From a bacterium (GTDB lineage Bacteria; Bacillota; Bacilli; Lactobacillales; Streptococcaceae), in assembly GCA_905221455.1 (NCBI GenBank), contig CAJNDF010000001.1, positions 264,889-328,888 on the forward strand: a stretch of 64,000 nt of DNA, written 5' to 3'. The notes under the pieces were generated by a model. It was given only the letters and a program-made list of their open reading frames with translations, made no database searches and was not told where the DNA came from. Positions 44,492-53,858 of the stretch are shown piece after piece. The position numbers and the translations under genes were made by a program. Position 1 is the first letter of the stretch. Each line of letters opens with the position of its first letter.

Positions 44492-45813
44492 TCAAATTCC
44501 CTCTTAAATCTAATAATTTGTCTAAATGTACTGCCTTCCATCTCTGTTTCTAAAATAATATTGTTGTACTTATCTAATAGTTCTTTCACATTATTTAGGC
44601 CGACTCCGCGGTTTCTTCCCTTAGTGGAGAATCCTAAGGCAAATAGATCTCCTGAAGGAGTCATCGTCATTTTACATGAATTCTGAATCACAATAACTGT
44701 TTCAGTTTCCATCTTAATAACTGCTACTTCCATCTGCTTTTTATAGCTATCAGCTGAACCTTCGACAGCATTGTTCAATAAAACGCTCATGATACGAACC
44801 AAATCCAATAGTTCAATTGGAAGCTTAGTAATCGTATCTTTTACTTCCAGTGTAAACTCTACACCATTATTTCTTGCATAGACAATGGACTGAGCAACCA
44901 AACTTCGTAAAGCTGAATCTTCTATGTTGTTCAAATCAAAGTAAGTATACTTATCTGAACGCAGTTTATGATTTGCTTTGACCAAAACTTCATTGTAAAC
45001 TCTGTCAATTTCCTGTAAATCACCACTGTCAATTGCCATCTGCATGCTGACAAGCATTCCAGCATAGTCATGTCGAAAACCACGAATTTCATTATACAGA
45101 CCGACAATTTCATCTGTATAATTCTGTAAATGTTTCTGTTCAAATTTCTTCTGCTTCAAAGCAATCTCTTTCTCCATTTGAACTTTATGAGAATTCATTG
45201 CAAAGAAGGTCAAAAGGAGAGAAATAAAGACAATAGATGACAAAATACTTCCAAAACTATTCAAATGTTTAATCGTGCTTACCATATCTGAAACGAAAGA
45301 TACAATATGTAGCAATAGTAAGGCAAAAAATACTTTTTTCAAAAAAGGATAGAGGTAGTCTTTGTCAAAATAGTTCAGTTCCAAATGGAAGTAACGAATG
45401 ATTGTTACGATAACGATATAAGTCAACACCGTTACAGCGAAAAAGAATAGGCCATAATATTGTAAAACAAAATTGTCTCCTGTTATAGAAGAGAAAGTTA
45501 CGGACAGAAAGGTGTGAGGACTCTCATATAAAAGAGATAGTAGTAAACTTAGGAATAATCCTCTATCCCTCTCATACTGTTTAATCCATCTAAAATAGAA
45601 ATATAGCATCAAAGGAAATAAAAATGTTGCAATCCCTAACCCATCTAAATTTAGAAGATAGAAGGGAAAATCAAGTACTATTTCTGTTAGTAATGTATAA
45701 GCACCAAAAACGTATAGTTCTTTTCTATTTATTTGACCTTTACAAATTAAACGGTAACTGTGACAAATGATTACAAGATATAATATCAAATCTACTAATA
45801 AGAAAAAATCCAT
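44488..45813 (-). CDS. comD: Competence pheromone receptor histidine kinase ComD
   Basis: The 441-residue HPK10-type kinase senses CSP. Six or seven transmembrane helices fill the first 210 residues and form the pheromone pocket. The phospho-acceptor histidine is in EIRGFRHDYAGMLV, and the ATP-binding G-box is GRNRGVGLNNVKELLDKYN. Length equals pneumococcal ComD. The N-terminal half should be matched to the unusual CSP encoded upstream. It starts 12 bases after comC ends, with TAAGGGAG as ribosome-binding site. Confidence 0.97.
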   Translation of the reverse strand: MDFFLLVDLILYLVIICHSYRLICKGQINRKELYVFGAYTLLTEIVLDFPFYLLNLDGLGIATFLFPLMLYFYFRWIKQYERDRGLFLSLLLSLLYESPHTFLSVTFSSITGDNFVLQYYGLFFFAVTVLTYIVIVTIIRYFHLELNYFDKDYLYPFLKKVFFALLLLHIVSFVSDMVSTIKHLNSFGSILSSIVFISLLLTFFAMNSHKVQMEKEIALKQKKFEQKHLQNYTDEIVGLYNEIRGFRHDYAGMLVSMQMAIDSGDLQEIDRVYNEVLVKANHKLRSDKYTYFDLNNIEDSALRSLVAQSIVYARNNGVEFTLEVKDTITKLPIELLDLVRIMSVLLNNAVEGSADSYKKQMEVAVIKMETETVIVIQNSCKMTMTPSGDLFALGFSTKGRNRGVGLNNVKELLDKYNNIILETEMEGSTFRQIIRFKREFE

Positions 45814-45825
45814 TTTTCTACTCCC

Positions 45826-45948
45826 TTATCTTCTTTTAAAGAAATTAAGTAAAACACTACCTATTCTCCTCATCTCCCCACCTTTAATCTCCTGCAAGTC
45901 TTTTTCCTTCAAAGCTACAAACTGTTCCAATTTAACTGTGTTTTTCAT
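45826..45948 (-). CDS. comC: Competence-stimulating peptide precursor ComC (non-pneumococcal-type CSP)
   Basis: A 40-residue precursor read on the minus strand: leader [24 protein letters not shown] ending in the double-glycine site, then the mature 16-residue peptide [16 protein letters not shown]. The leader is nearly that of all Mitis-group ComC proteins, and the peptide keeps the negatively charged first residue, R3 and a basic C-terminus. It differs from the usual pneumococcal peptides (EMRLSKFFRDFILQRKK and EMRISRIILDFLFLRKK), which have 17 residues. It is exported and trimmed by ComAB, encoded elsewhere. A ComE box and -10 lie upstream. Confidence 0.97.
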   Translation of the reverse strand: MKNTVKLEQFVALKEKDLQEIKGGEMRRIGSVLLNFFKRR

Positions 45949-45974
45949 AATAAAATCTCCTAAAATGTTTTTTT

Positions 45975-45994
45975 CTTGTAAGCTAACTTACAAA
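45975..45994 (-). promoter_or_regulatory. Inverted repeat in the comC leader
   Basis: CTTGTAAG and CTTACAAG-type arms (TTGTAAG-TTAG-CTTACAAG on the minus strand) would form a hairpin in the comCDE mRNA leader, just after the transcription start. Confidence 0.5.
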
Positions 45995-45998
45995 AACC

Positions 45999-46065
45999 AT
46001 TATACAAAATGAAATTTCATTTTAAATAAAATTCTCTCAACTGTCATTTTTTTCTCCCCAAGTGT
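45999..46065 (-). promoter_or_regulatory. comCDE promoter with ComE box
   Basis: The ComE direct repeat ACACTTGGG-N12-ACAGTTGAG spans 46065-46036 on the minus strand, and a perfect TATAAT lies at 46004-45999. Arrangement and spacing match the pneumococcal comCDE promoter. Confidence 0.9.
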
Positions 46066-46076
46066 ACTTTTTTAAG

Positions 46077-46106
46077 AAAAAAGCCGGGAAAATTCCCAGC
46101 TTTGCT
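46077..46106 (-). terminator. Intrinsic terminator after tRNA-Arg
   Basis: AAGCTGGGAA pairs with TTCCCGGCTT and is followed by TTTTCTT on the minus strand. It shields comC from tRNA transcription. Confidence 0.9.
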
Positions 46107-46113
46107 ACTATAT

Positions 46114-46187
46114 TGATCCCAGCAGGATTCGAACCTGCGACCGTTCGCTTAGAAGGCGAATGCTCTATCCAGCTGAGCTATGAGACC
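46114..46187 (-). tRNA. tRNA-Arg (TCT)
   Basis: 74 bases on the minus strand from GGTCTCATAGCTCAGCTGG to CTGCTGGGATCA. The anticodon loop CTTCTAA gives UCU. The T-loop GGTTCGAATCC is intact. It lies directly upstream of comCDE, as in pneumococci. Confidence 0.95.
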
Positions 46188-46230
46188 TAACACAATTATT
46201 CTACCAAAAATTCAATTAAAAGTCAATTTT

Positions 46231-46710
46231 CTATTTATGATAGGGGGAGCCTTGCTGAATCGTAAAAGCGCGATAAATTTGTTCAGCAAGGACTAGTCTC
46301 ATTAACTGATGTGGTAAAGTTAGACGGCCAAAACTGACAGAAAGATTGGCTCTCTTTTTTACATCCTGTGCTAATCCCAGACTCCCCCCAATAATAAAAG
46401 TAAGAGTAGAAAATCCTTTTATAGAAGCTTCTTCTAACTGCTTACTAAATTCTTCCGAGGAGAAAGTTTTCCCTTCTATAGCCAAGACAATAACGAAATC
46501 ACGGTCACCAACTTTTGATAAAATTCTCTGACCTTCTATTTCTAAAATCTTTTGATTTTCTGACTCACTGGCCTTATCTGGTGTTTTTTCATCTGCTAGC
46601 TCAATCATTTCAAGTTTAGCAAATCGAGAAATTCGTTTTGAATACTCCGCGATACCATCTTTTAAATACTTTTCTTTCAGTTTCCCAACTGTTACAACTT
46701 TAATTTTCAT
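46231..46710 (-). CDS. rlmH: 23S rRNA pseudouridine-1915 N3-methyltransferase RlmH
   Basis: A 159-residue SPOUT methyltransferase that modifies m3-psi1915 in helix 69 of 23S rRNA. The C-terminal knot includes [18 protein letters not shown] and [19 protein letters not shown], then ends GSPYHK. Length is exact for the family. It lies between tRNA-Arg and the htrA-parB-oriC region, divergent from htrA. Confidence 0.97.
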   Translation of the reverse strand: MKIKVVTVGKLKEKYLKDGIAEYSKRISRFAKLEMIELADEKTPDKASESENQKILEIEGQRILSKVGDRDFVIVLAIEGKTFSSEEFSKQLEEASIKGFSTLTFIIGGSLGLAQDVKKRANLSVSFGRLTLPHQLMRLVLAEQIYRAFTIQQGSPYHK

Positions 46711-46801
46711 GACTCTATTCTAACATATTCTCTATTTTTTCACATCTTATTCACAAAATAAAAGGTTAATTTTAACCGAGAAAACCACAGATTTTTGGAA
46801 G

Positions 46802-46810
46802 TTATCCACA
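46802..46810 (+). promoter_or_regulatory. DnaA box between rlmH and htrA
   Basis: Perfect TTATCCACA, with a one-mismatch copy TTATTCACA at 46747-46755. It lies 2.1 kb left of dnaA, outside the main origin cluster. Confidence 0.6.
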
Positions 46811-46830
46811 ATCTGTGAAAAACTTTTGTG

Positions 46831-46847
46831 TTTAAGTTATAATTAAG
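46831..46847 (+). promoter_or_regulatory. CiaR box at the htrA promoter
   Basis: TTTAAG-N5-ATTAAG fits the CiaR direct repeat TTTAAG-N5-TTTAAG with one mismatch and overlaps a TATAAT -10 (46839-46844). In pneumococci htrA is a main CiaR-activated gene. Confidence 0.8.
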
Positions 46848-46871
46848 CTAGTCAGTTTATACTTTCAGTAA

Positions 46872-48074
<1,203 letters not shown>

Positions 48075-48081
48075 TTGACAT

Positions 48082-48105
48082 CTATGTAAAGAAAGCTTTA
48101 CATAA
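48082..48105 (+). other. Hairpin between htrA and parB
   Basis: ATGTAAAG-AAAG-CTTTACAT is a perfect stem-loop without a T-run. It may be an RNA-processing or mild attenuation site. Confidence 0.45.
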
Positions 48106-48131
48106 GAGAAAAGATGTGTTAGTGTAGAATC

Positions 48132-48890
48132 ATGGAAAAATTTGAAATAATTTCTATCACGGATATACAAAAAAATCCCTATCAACCTCGAAAAGAATTT
48201 GATAGAGAAAAACTACATGAACTAGCACAGTCTATCAAAGAAAATGGGGTCATTCAACCGATTATTGTTCGTCAATCTCCTGTTATTGGTTATGAAATCC
48301 TTGCAGGAGAGAGACGCTATCGGGCTTCACTTTTAGCTGGTCTAAGGTCTATCCCAGCTGTTGTTAAACAACTTTCAGACCAAGAGATGATGGTCCAATC
48401 CATCATTGAAAATTTACAGAGAGAAAATTTGAATCCAATAGAAGAAGCACGCGCCTATGAATCTCTCGTAGAGAAAGGATTTACCCATGCTGAAATTGCA
48501 GATAAAATGGGCAAGTCTCGTCCTTATATCAGTAACTCGATTCGTTTGCTTTCCTTACCAGAACAGATTATCTCAGAAGTAGAAAATGGCAAACTATCAC
48601 AAGCCCATGCGCGTTCTCTAGTCGGGTTGAATAAGGAACAACAAGACTATTTCTTTCAACGAATTATAGAGGAAGACATTTCTGTAAGGAAGTTAGAAGC
48701 TCTTCTGACAGAGAAAAAACAAAAGAAACAGCAAAAAAATGATCATTTCATACAAAATGAAGAAGAACAGTTAAAAAAACTACTCGGATTAGATGTAGAA
48801 ATCAAACTGTCTAAAAAAGACAGTGGAAAAATCATTATTTCTTTTTCAAATCAAGAAGAATACAGTAGAATTATCAACAGCCTGAAATAA
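48132..48890 (+). CDS. parB: Chromosome partitioning protein ParB (Spo0J)
   Basis: A 252-residue CTP-dependent DNA clamp that loads at parS and recruits SMC; streptococci lack ParA. The N-terminal CTPase domain shows NPYQPRKEFD, LAGERRYRAS and ENLQRENLNPIEEA. The helix-turn-helix is THAEIADKMGKSRPYISNS. It lies next to oriC. parS-like palindromes appear in ecfA1 and tilS, on either side. A terminator includes its last codons. Confidence 0.96.
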   Translation: MEKFEIISITDIQKNPYQPRKEFDREKLHELAQSIKENGVIQPIIVRQSPVIGYEILAGERRYRASLLAGLRSIPAVVKQLSDQEMMVQSIIENLQRENLNPIEEARAYESLVEKGFTHAEIADKMGKSRPYISNSIRLLSLPEQIISEVENGKLSQAHARSLVGLNKEQQDYFFQRIIEEDISVRKLEALLTEKKQKKQQKNDHFIQNEEEQLKKLLGLDVEIKLSKKDSGKIIISFSNQEEYSRIINSLK

Positions 48891-48912
48891 GGCTGTTCTT
48901 TTATTTTTTTAT
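48879..48912 (+). terminator. Intrinsic terminator of parB
   Basis: AACAGCCTGA-AATA-AGGCTGTT, containing the stop codon, followed by CTTTTATTTTTTTA. Confidence 0.88.
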
Positions 48913-49080
48913 CTCACAAGGTTATCCACTATTTTTTTCGATAAAAAGCTTAATAAATCAACAGTTTCTGACTTTATCCCCAACCTGTGGATAAAACTAG
49001 ATAACATTGTGGATTGTTTTTCACAGCTTGTGGAAAATTTTTTCTATATATGGTAAAATAAGTCTAGCATTAAACTTTTA
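48913..49080. other. oriC: oriC, left part (DnaA box cluster upstream of dnaA)
   Basis: A+T-rich gap with several DnaA boxes: TTATCCACT (48922), TTATCCCCA (48974), TGTGGATAA (48986, minus), TGTGGATTG (49008, minus) and TGTGGAAAA (49029, minus). Together with the dnaA-dnaN cluster it forms the bipartite origin typical of Firmicutes. The change of prevailing gene direction around here supports it. Confidence 0.88.
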
Positions 49081-49102
49081 AATAGTAAAGGAGGAGAACA
49101 GA

Positions 49103-50464
49103 TTGAAAGAAAAACAATTTTGGAATCGTATCTTAGAATTTGCGCAAGAAAGACTAACTCGATCCATGTATGATTTCTATGCTATTCAAGCTGAACTCAT
49201 CAAGGTAGAAGAAAATGTTGCTACTATATTTTTACCACGATCTGAAATGGAAATGGTCTGGGAAAAACAACTAAAAGATATCATTGTAGTAGCTGGTTTT
49301 GAGATTTATGATGCTGAAATAACTCCTCACTATATTTTCACTAAACCTCAAAATACAACTATCTCACAAGTTGAAAAATCTACAAATCCAACTCTTTATG
49401 ACTATAGTCCAAAGTTATCATCTATTCCTTATTCGGATACTGGATTAAAAGAGAAGTATACCTTTGATAATTTTATCCAAGGGGATGGAAATGTTTGGGC
49501 TGTATCAGCCGCTTTAGCTGTCTCTGAAGATTTGGCTCTGACCTATAACCCTCTTTTTATCTATGGAGGACCTGGGCTTGGGAAGACTCACTTATTAAAC
49601 GCTATTGGAAATGAAATTCTAAAAAATATTCCGAATGCGCGTGTTAAATATATCCCTGCCGAAAGCTTTATCAATGACTTTCTTGACCACCTAAGACTTG
49701 GGGAAATGGAAAAGTTCAAAAAGACCTACCGTAGTCTTGATCTTTTGTTAATCGATGATATCCAGTCACTCAGCGGAAAAAAAGTCGCAACTCAGGAAGA
49801 ATTTTTCAATACCTTTAATGCCCTTCATGACAAGCAAAAACAGATTGTCCTAACGAGTGATCGTAGTCCAAAACATCTAGAAGGGCTCGAGGAGAGGCTT
49901 GTCACGCGCTTTAGTTGGGGATTGACACAAACTATCACACCCCCTGACTTTGAAACACGTATTGCCATTTTACAAAGTAAAACGGAACATTTAGGCTACA
50001 ATTTCCAAAGTGACACTCTAGAATACCTAGCTGGGCAATTTGATTCAAATGTTCGAGACCTTGAGGGAGCAATCAATGACATCACTTTAATTGCCAGAGT
50101 AAAAAAAATCAAGGATATCACTATTGATATTGCTGCAGAAGCTATTAGAGCTCGCAAACAAGATGTTAGCCAAATGCTCGTCATCCCAATTGACAAAATC
50201 CAAAATGAAGTTGGTAACTTTTATGGTGTTAGCGTCAAAGAAATGAAGGGAAGCAGACGCCTTCAAAATATTGTTTTGGCCCGTCAAGTAGCCATGTATT
50301 TATCTAGAGAACTAACAGATAATAGTCTTCCAAAAATTGGGAAAGAATTTGGTGGAAAAGATCATACAACAGTCATTCATGCCCATGCAAAAATTAAATC
50401 TTTGATTGATGAAGACGATAATTTACGTTTAGAAATTGAATCAATCAAAAAGAAAATCAAATAA
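49103..50464 (+). CDS. dnaA: Chromosomal replication initiator DnaA
   Basis: The 453-residue initiator binds DnaA boxes and melts the origin. Domain I ([18 protein letters not shown]), AAA+ domain with Walker [14 protein letters not shown] and Walker [11 protein letters not shown], and domain IV helix-turn-helix with signature [15 protein letters not shown] are all visible. The start codon is TTG 49103 with AAGGAGGA upstream. DnaA boxes flank the gene on both sides. Confidence 0.98.
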   Translation: MKEKQFWNRILEFAQERLTRSMYDFYAIQAELIKVEENVATIFLPRSEMEMVWEKQLKDIIVVAGFEIYDAEITPHYIFTKPQNTTISQVEKSTNPTLYDYSPKLSSIPYSDTGLKEKYTFDNFIQGDGNVWAVSAALAVSEDLALTYNPLFIYGGPGLGKTHLLNAIGNEILKNIPNARVKYIPAESFINDFLDHLRLGEMEKFKKTYRSLDLLLIDDIQSLSGKKVATQEEFFNTFNALHDKQKQIVLTSDRSPKHLEGLEERLVTRFSWGLTQTITPPDFETRIAILQSKTEHLGYNFQSDTLEYLAGQFDSNVRDLEGAINDITLIARVKKIKDITIDIAAEAIRARKQDVSQMLVIPIDKIQNEVGNFYGVSVKEMKGSRRLQNIVLARQVAMYLSRELTDNSLPKIGKEFGGKDHTTVIHAHAKIKSLIDEDDNLRLEIESIKKKIK

Positions 50465-50620
50465 CTTGTGGATAACTTTCGCTTTTTTATCTTTTTTATC
50501 CACATTTTTTAAACAAGCCAAAAAACTTGATATGACTTACTTCAAGTCTGTTTTCCACAGATTTCACAGACTCTATTATTACTATTATCCTTCTAATACT
50601 AAAAATAAATAAAGGAGAAT
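50465..50620. other. oriC: oriC, right part (DnaA boxes between dnaA and dnaN)
   Basis: Perfect boxes TGTGGATAA (50467-50475, minus) and TTATCCACA (50496-50504, plus) face each other, with TTTTCCACA (50551-50559) further on, amid long T-runs. The dnaN promoter must lie in the same gap. Confidence 0.85.
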
Positions 50621-50622
50621 CC

Positions 50623-51759
50623 ATGATTCATTTTTCAATTAATAAAAATTTATTTCTACAAGCCTTAAACACTACTAAGAGAGCTATTAGTTCTAAAAAT
50701 GCTATTCCTATTTTATCAACTGTCAAAATTGACGTAACCAATGAAGGTGTTACTTTAATTGGTTCAAATGGTCAAATTTCAATTGAAAATTTTATTTCTC
50801 AAAAAAATGAAGATGCTGGTTTGTTAATTACTTCTCTAGGTTCAATCCTTCTTGAAGCTTCTTTCTTTATCAATGTGGTATCTAGTCTACCTGATGTGAC
50901 TCTTGATTTTAAAGAAATTGAACAAAATCAAATTGTTTTAACCAGTGGAAAATCAGAAATTACCCTAAAAGGAAAAGATAGCGAACAATATCCACGAATT
51001 CAAGAAATTTCAGCAAGTACTCCTTTGGTTCTTGAAACAAAATTACTCAAGAAAATTATCAATGAAACAGCTTTTGCGGCAAGTACACAAGAGAGTCGTC
51101 CAATTTTAACAGGTGTTCATTTTGTATTGAGCCAACACAAAGAGTTAAAAACAGTTGCAACAGACTCTCATCGTCTAAGCCAGAAAAAATTAACGCTTGA
51201 GAAAAATAGTGATGATTTTGATGTCGTGATTCCTAGCCGTTCTTTACGCGAATTTTCAGCAGTGTTTACAGACGATATTGAAACTGTAGAAATTTTCTTT
51301 GCCAACAATCAAATCCTCTTTAGAAGCGAAAATATTAGCTTCTATACTCGTTTGTTAGAAGGAAACTATCCTGATACAGATCGTTTGATTCCAACAGACT
51401 TTAACACTACAATTACTTTTGATGTTGTAAACTTGCGTCAGTCAATGGAACGTGCTCGTCTTTTATCAAGTGCGACTCAAAATGGTACTGTGAAACTTGA
51501 AATTAAAGGTGGTATTGTTAGCGCCCATGTTCATTCTCCAGAAGTTGGTAAAGTAAACGAAGAAATCGATACTGATCAGGTTACTGGTGAAGATTTGACT
51601 ATTAGTTTCAACCCAACTTACTTGATTGATTCTCTTAAAGCTTTAAATAGCGAAAAAGTGACTATTAGTTTTATCTCAGCTGTTCGTCCATTTACTCTTG
51701 TGCCAGCAGACACTGATGAAGACTTCATGCAGCTTATCACCCCAGTTCGTACAAATTAA
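50623..51759 (+). CDS. dnaN: DNA polymerase III beta sliding clamp
   Basis: The 378-residue clamp tethers polymerases to DNA. The three clamp folds begin MIHFSINKNLFLQALNTTKR; the middle carries TGVHFVLSQ, and the C-terminus ends ADTDEDFMQLITPVRTN, the typical peptide-binding tail. AAGGAG precedes the ATG. It follows dnaA across the right origin part, and a terminator follows. Confidence 0.98.
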   Translation: MIHFSINKNLFLQALNTTKRAISSKNAIPILSTVKIDVTNEGVTLIGSNGQISIENFISQKNEDAGLLITSLGSILLEASFFINVVSSLPDVTLDFKEIEQNQIVLTSGKSEITLKGKDSEQYPRIQEISASTPLVLETKLLKKIINETAFAASTQESRPILTGVHFVLSQHKELKTVATDSHRLSQKKLTLEKNSDDFDVVIPSRSLREFSAVFTDDIETVEIFFANNQILFRSENISFYTRLLEGNYPDTDRLIPTDFNTTITFDVVNLRQSMERARLLSSATQNGTVKLEIKGGIVSAHVHSPEVGKVNEEIDTDQVTGEDLTISFNPTYLIDSLKALNSEKVTISFISAVRPFTLVPADTDEDFMQLITPVRTN

Positions 51760-51762
51760 GTT

Positions 51763-51793
51763 AAAGAGGTGGAGCCTAGCTCGCCTCTTTTAT
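51763..51793 (+). terminator. Intrinsic terminator of dnaN
   Basis: AAAGAGGTGGAGC pairs imperfectly with GCTCGCCTCTTT, followed by TATGAT; weak T-run. Confidence 0.65.
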
Positions 51794-51801
51794 GATATAA
51801 T
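51792..51801 (+). promoter_or_regulatory. -10 element of the DUF951 gene
   Basis: Extended -10 ATGATATAAT with TATAAT at 51796-51801, 22 bases before the ATG. Confidence 0.65.
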
Positions 51802-51823
51802 CGAAAAAGAAAAGGAGAGTAGT

Positions 51824-52018
51824 ATGTATCAAGTTGGAAATTTTGTTGAAATGAAAAAACCACACGCTTGCACCATCAAGTCAACAGGTAAAAAGGCCAA
51901 TCGTTGGGAAATTACACGTGTAGGAGCAGATATCAAAATAAAATGCAGTAATTGTGACCATGTTGTCATGATGGGGCGCTATGATTTTGATCGAAAAATG
52001 AATAAAATTATTGACTAA
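51824..52018 (+). CDS. DUF951 family small protein
   Basis: A 64-residue protein starting MYQVGNFVEMKKPHAC, with a CSNCDHVV cysteine pair. It matches DUF951, a small conserved Firmicutes protein commonly found between dnaN and ychF. Start at ATG 51824 is set by GGAGAG and the -10 just upstream; an in-frame start at 51698 lies inside dnaN. Its function is not known; nucleic-acid binding is a guess from the size and basic/cysteine content. Confidence 0.88.
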   Translation: MYQVGNFVEMKKPHACTIKSTGKKANRWEITRVGADIKIKCSNCDHVVMMGRYDFDRKMNKIID

Positions 52019-52102
52019 GAAGCCTTAGTTAGAGGGTTAGCAAGTTTTCCCTTTTTGTGTTATAATATTAGGGATTGAAATGAAAACGGAGAATGAAAAA
52101 AT

Positions 52103-53218
52103 ATGGCTTTAACAGCAGGTATCGTTGGTTTGCCAAACGTTGGTAAATCAACACTATTTAATGCAATTACAAAAGCAGGAGCAGAGGCAGCAAACTACCC
52201 ATTTGCGACTATTGATCCAAATGTTGGAATGGTGGAAGTTCCAGATGAACGCCTACAAAAACTAACTGAAATGATCACTCCTAAAAAGACAGTGCCAACA
52301 ACATTTGAATTTACAGATATTGCAGGGATTGTAAAAGGAGCTTCAAAAGGAGAAGGGCTAGGGAATAAATTCTTGGCTAACATCCGTGAAGTAGACGCGA
52401 TTGTTCACGTAGTTCGTGCTTTTGATGATGAAAATGTCATGCGTGAGCAAGGACGTGAAGATGCCTTTGTGGATCCACTCGCAGATATTGATACCATTAA
52501 CTTGGAGTTGATTCTTGCTGATTTAGAATCAGTGAACAAACGATATGCGCGTGTAGAAAAGATGGCACGTACGCAAAAAGATAAAGAATCAGTAGCAGAA
52601 TTTAATGTTCTTCAAAAGATTAAACCAGTGCTTGAAGATGGAAAATCAGCTCGTACAATCGAATTTACAGATGAAGAACAAAAGGTTGTTAAAGGTCTCT
52701 TCCTTTTGACAACTAAACCAGTTCTTTATGTAGCGAATGTAGATGAGGGTGTAGTTTCAGATCCAGAGTCTATAGACTATGTCAAACAAATTCGCGAATT
52801 TGCAGCGACAGAAAATGCTGAAGTAGTCGTTATTTCTGCGCGTGCTGAGGAAGAAATTTCTGAGTTAGACGAAGAAGACAAGCAAGAGTTTCTTGAAGCA
52901 CTTGGTTTGACAGAATCAGGCGTTGACAAGTTGACTCGCGCAGCTTATCACTTACTTGGACTTGGAACTTACTTCACAGCTGGTGAAAAAGAAGTTCGCG
53001 CTTGGACCTTCAAACGTGGTATGAAGGCTCCTCAAGCAGCTGGTATTATCCACTCAGACTTTGAAAAAGGATTTATTCGTGCAGTAACCATGTCATATGA
53101 GGATCTAGTGAAATACGGATCTGAAAAGGCCGTAAAAGAAGCCGGACGTTTGCGTGAAGAAGGTAAAGAATATATCGTCCAAGACGGCGATATCATGGAA
53201 TTCCGCTTTAATGTCTAA
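52103..53218 (+). CDS. ychF: Ribosome-binding ATPase YchF
   Basis: A 371-residue Obg-family ATPase. The P-loop [15 protein letters not shown] is at the N-terminus, followed by a coiled-coil insertion and a C-terminal TGS domain ([24 protein letters not shown] region). It prefers ATP and links to stress response and start-site choice. It has its own -10-like TATAAT (52061-52066) upstream. Confidence 0.97.
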   Translation: MALTAGIVGLPNVGKSTLFNAITKAGAEAANYPFATIDPNVGMVEVPDERLQKLTEMITPKKTVPTTFEFTDIAGIVKGASKGEGLGNKFLANIREVDAIVHVVRAFDDENVMREQGREDAFVDPLADIDTINLELILADLESVNKRYARVEKMARTQKDKESVAEFNVLQKIKPVLEDGKSARTIEFTDEEQKVVKGLFLLTTKPVLYVANVDEGVVSDPESIDYVKQIREFAATENAEVVVISARAEEEISELDEEDKQEFLEALGLTESGVDKLTRAAYHLLGLGTYFTAGEKEVRAWTFKRGMKAPQAAGIIHSDFEKGFIRAVTMSYEDLVKYGSEKAVKEAGRLREEGKEYIVQDGDIMEFRFNV

Positions 53219-53288
53219 AACTTTAATGAATAGTATCAATTAGGTTGGAAAAAAATTCCAACCCTTTTGGCTTTTGAAAGGAAAATAA

Positions 53289-53858
53289 ATGACCAAATTA
53301 CTTGTAGGCTTGGGAAATCCAGGGGATAAATATTTTGAAACAAAACACAATGTTGGTTTTATGTTGATTGACCAACTAGCGAAGAAACAGAATTTAACTT
53401 TTACACACGATAAGATATTTCAAGCTGATCTAGCATCTTTTTTCCTCAATGGTGAAAAAATTTATCTTGTCAAACCAACGACATTTATGAATGAAAGTGG
53501 GAAAGCTGTTCATGCTTTATTGACTTACTATGGTTTGGATATTGAAGATTTACTCATCATTTACGACGATCTTGACATGGAAGTTGGGAAAATTCGTTTA
53601 AGAGCAAAAGGCTCAGCAGGTGGTCATAATGGTATCAAGTCTATTATTCAACATATAGGGAGTCAGACCTTTAATCGTGTTAAAATTGGAATTGGAAGAC
53701 CAAAAAATGGCATGTCAGTTGTTAATCATGTTTTGAGTACCTTTGACAAGGATGATTATATTGGTATTTTACAGTCCATTGACAAGGTTGACGATGCTGT
53801 AAAATATTATTTACAAGAGAAAAACTTTGAGAAAACAATGCAGAGGTATAACGGATAA
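53289..53858 (+). CDS. pth: Peptidyl-tRNA hydrolase
   Basis: The 189-residue enzyme recycles peptidyl-tRNA that drops off ribosomes. The signature [21 protein letters not shown] includes the catalytic His region (shown across residues 4-24), with [13 protein letters not shown] and [14 protein letters not shown] also intact. The mfd gene starts at the base after its stop codon, so the two are coupled. Confidence 0.97.
   Translation: MTKLLVGLGNPGDKYFETKHNVGFMLIDQLAKKQNLTFTHDKIFQADLASFFLNGEKIYLVKPTTFMNESGKAVHALLTYYGLDIEDLLIIYDDLDMEVGKIRLRAKGSAGGHNGIKSIIQHIGSQTFNRVKIGIGRPKNGMSVVNHVLSTFDKDDYIGILQSIDKVDDAVKYYLQEKNFEKTMQRYNG

Noticed and set aside
49431..49438. TCCGAATA-type SigX box inside dnaA, and TGCGAATA inside the lactamase-like gene near 58607
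   Set aside because: Both match the loose consensus but are in coding sequence, on the opposite strand, with no start codon or RBS downstream.
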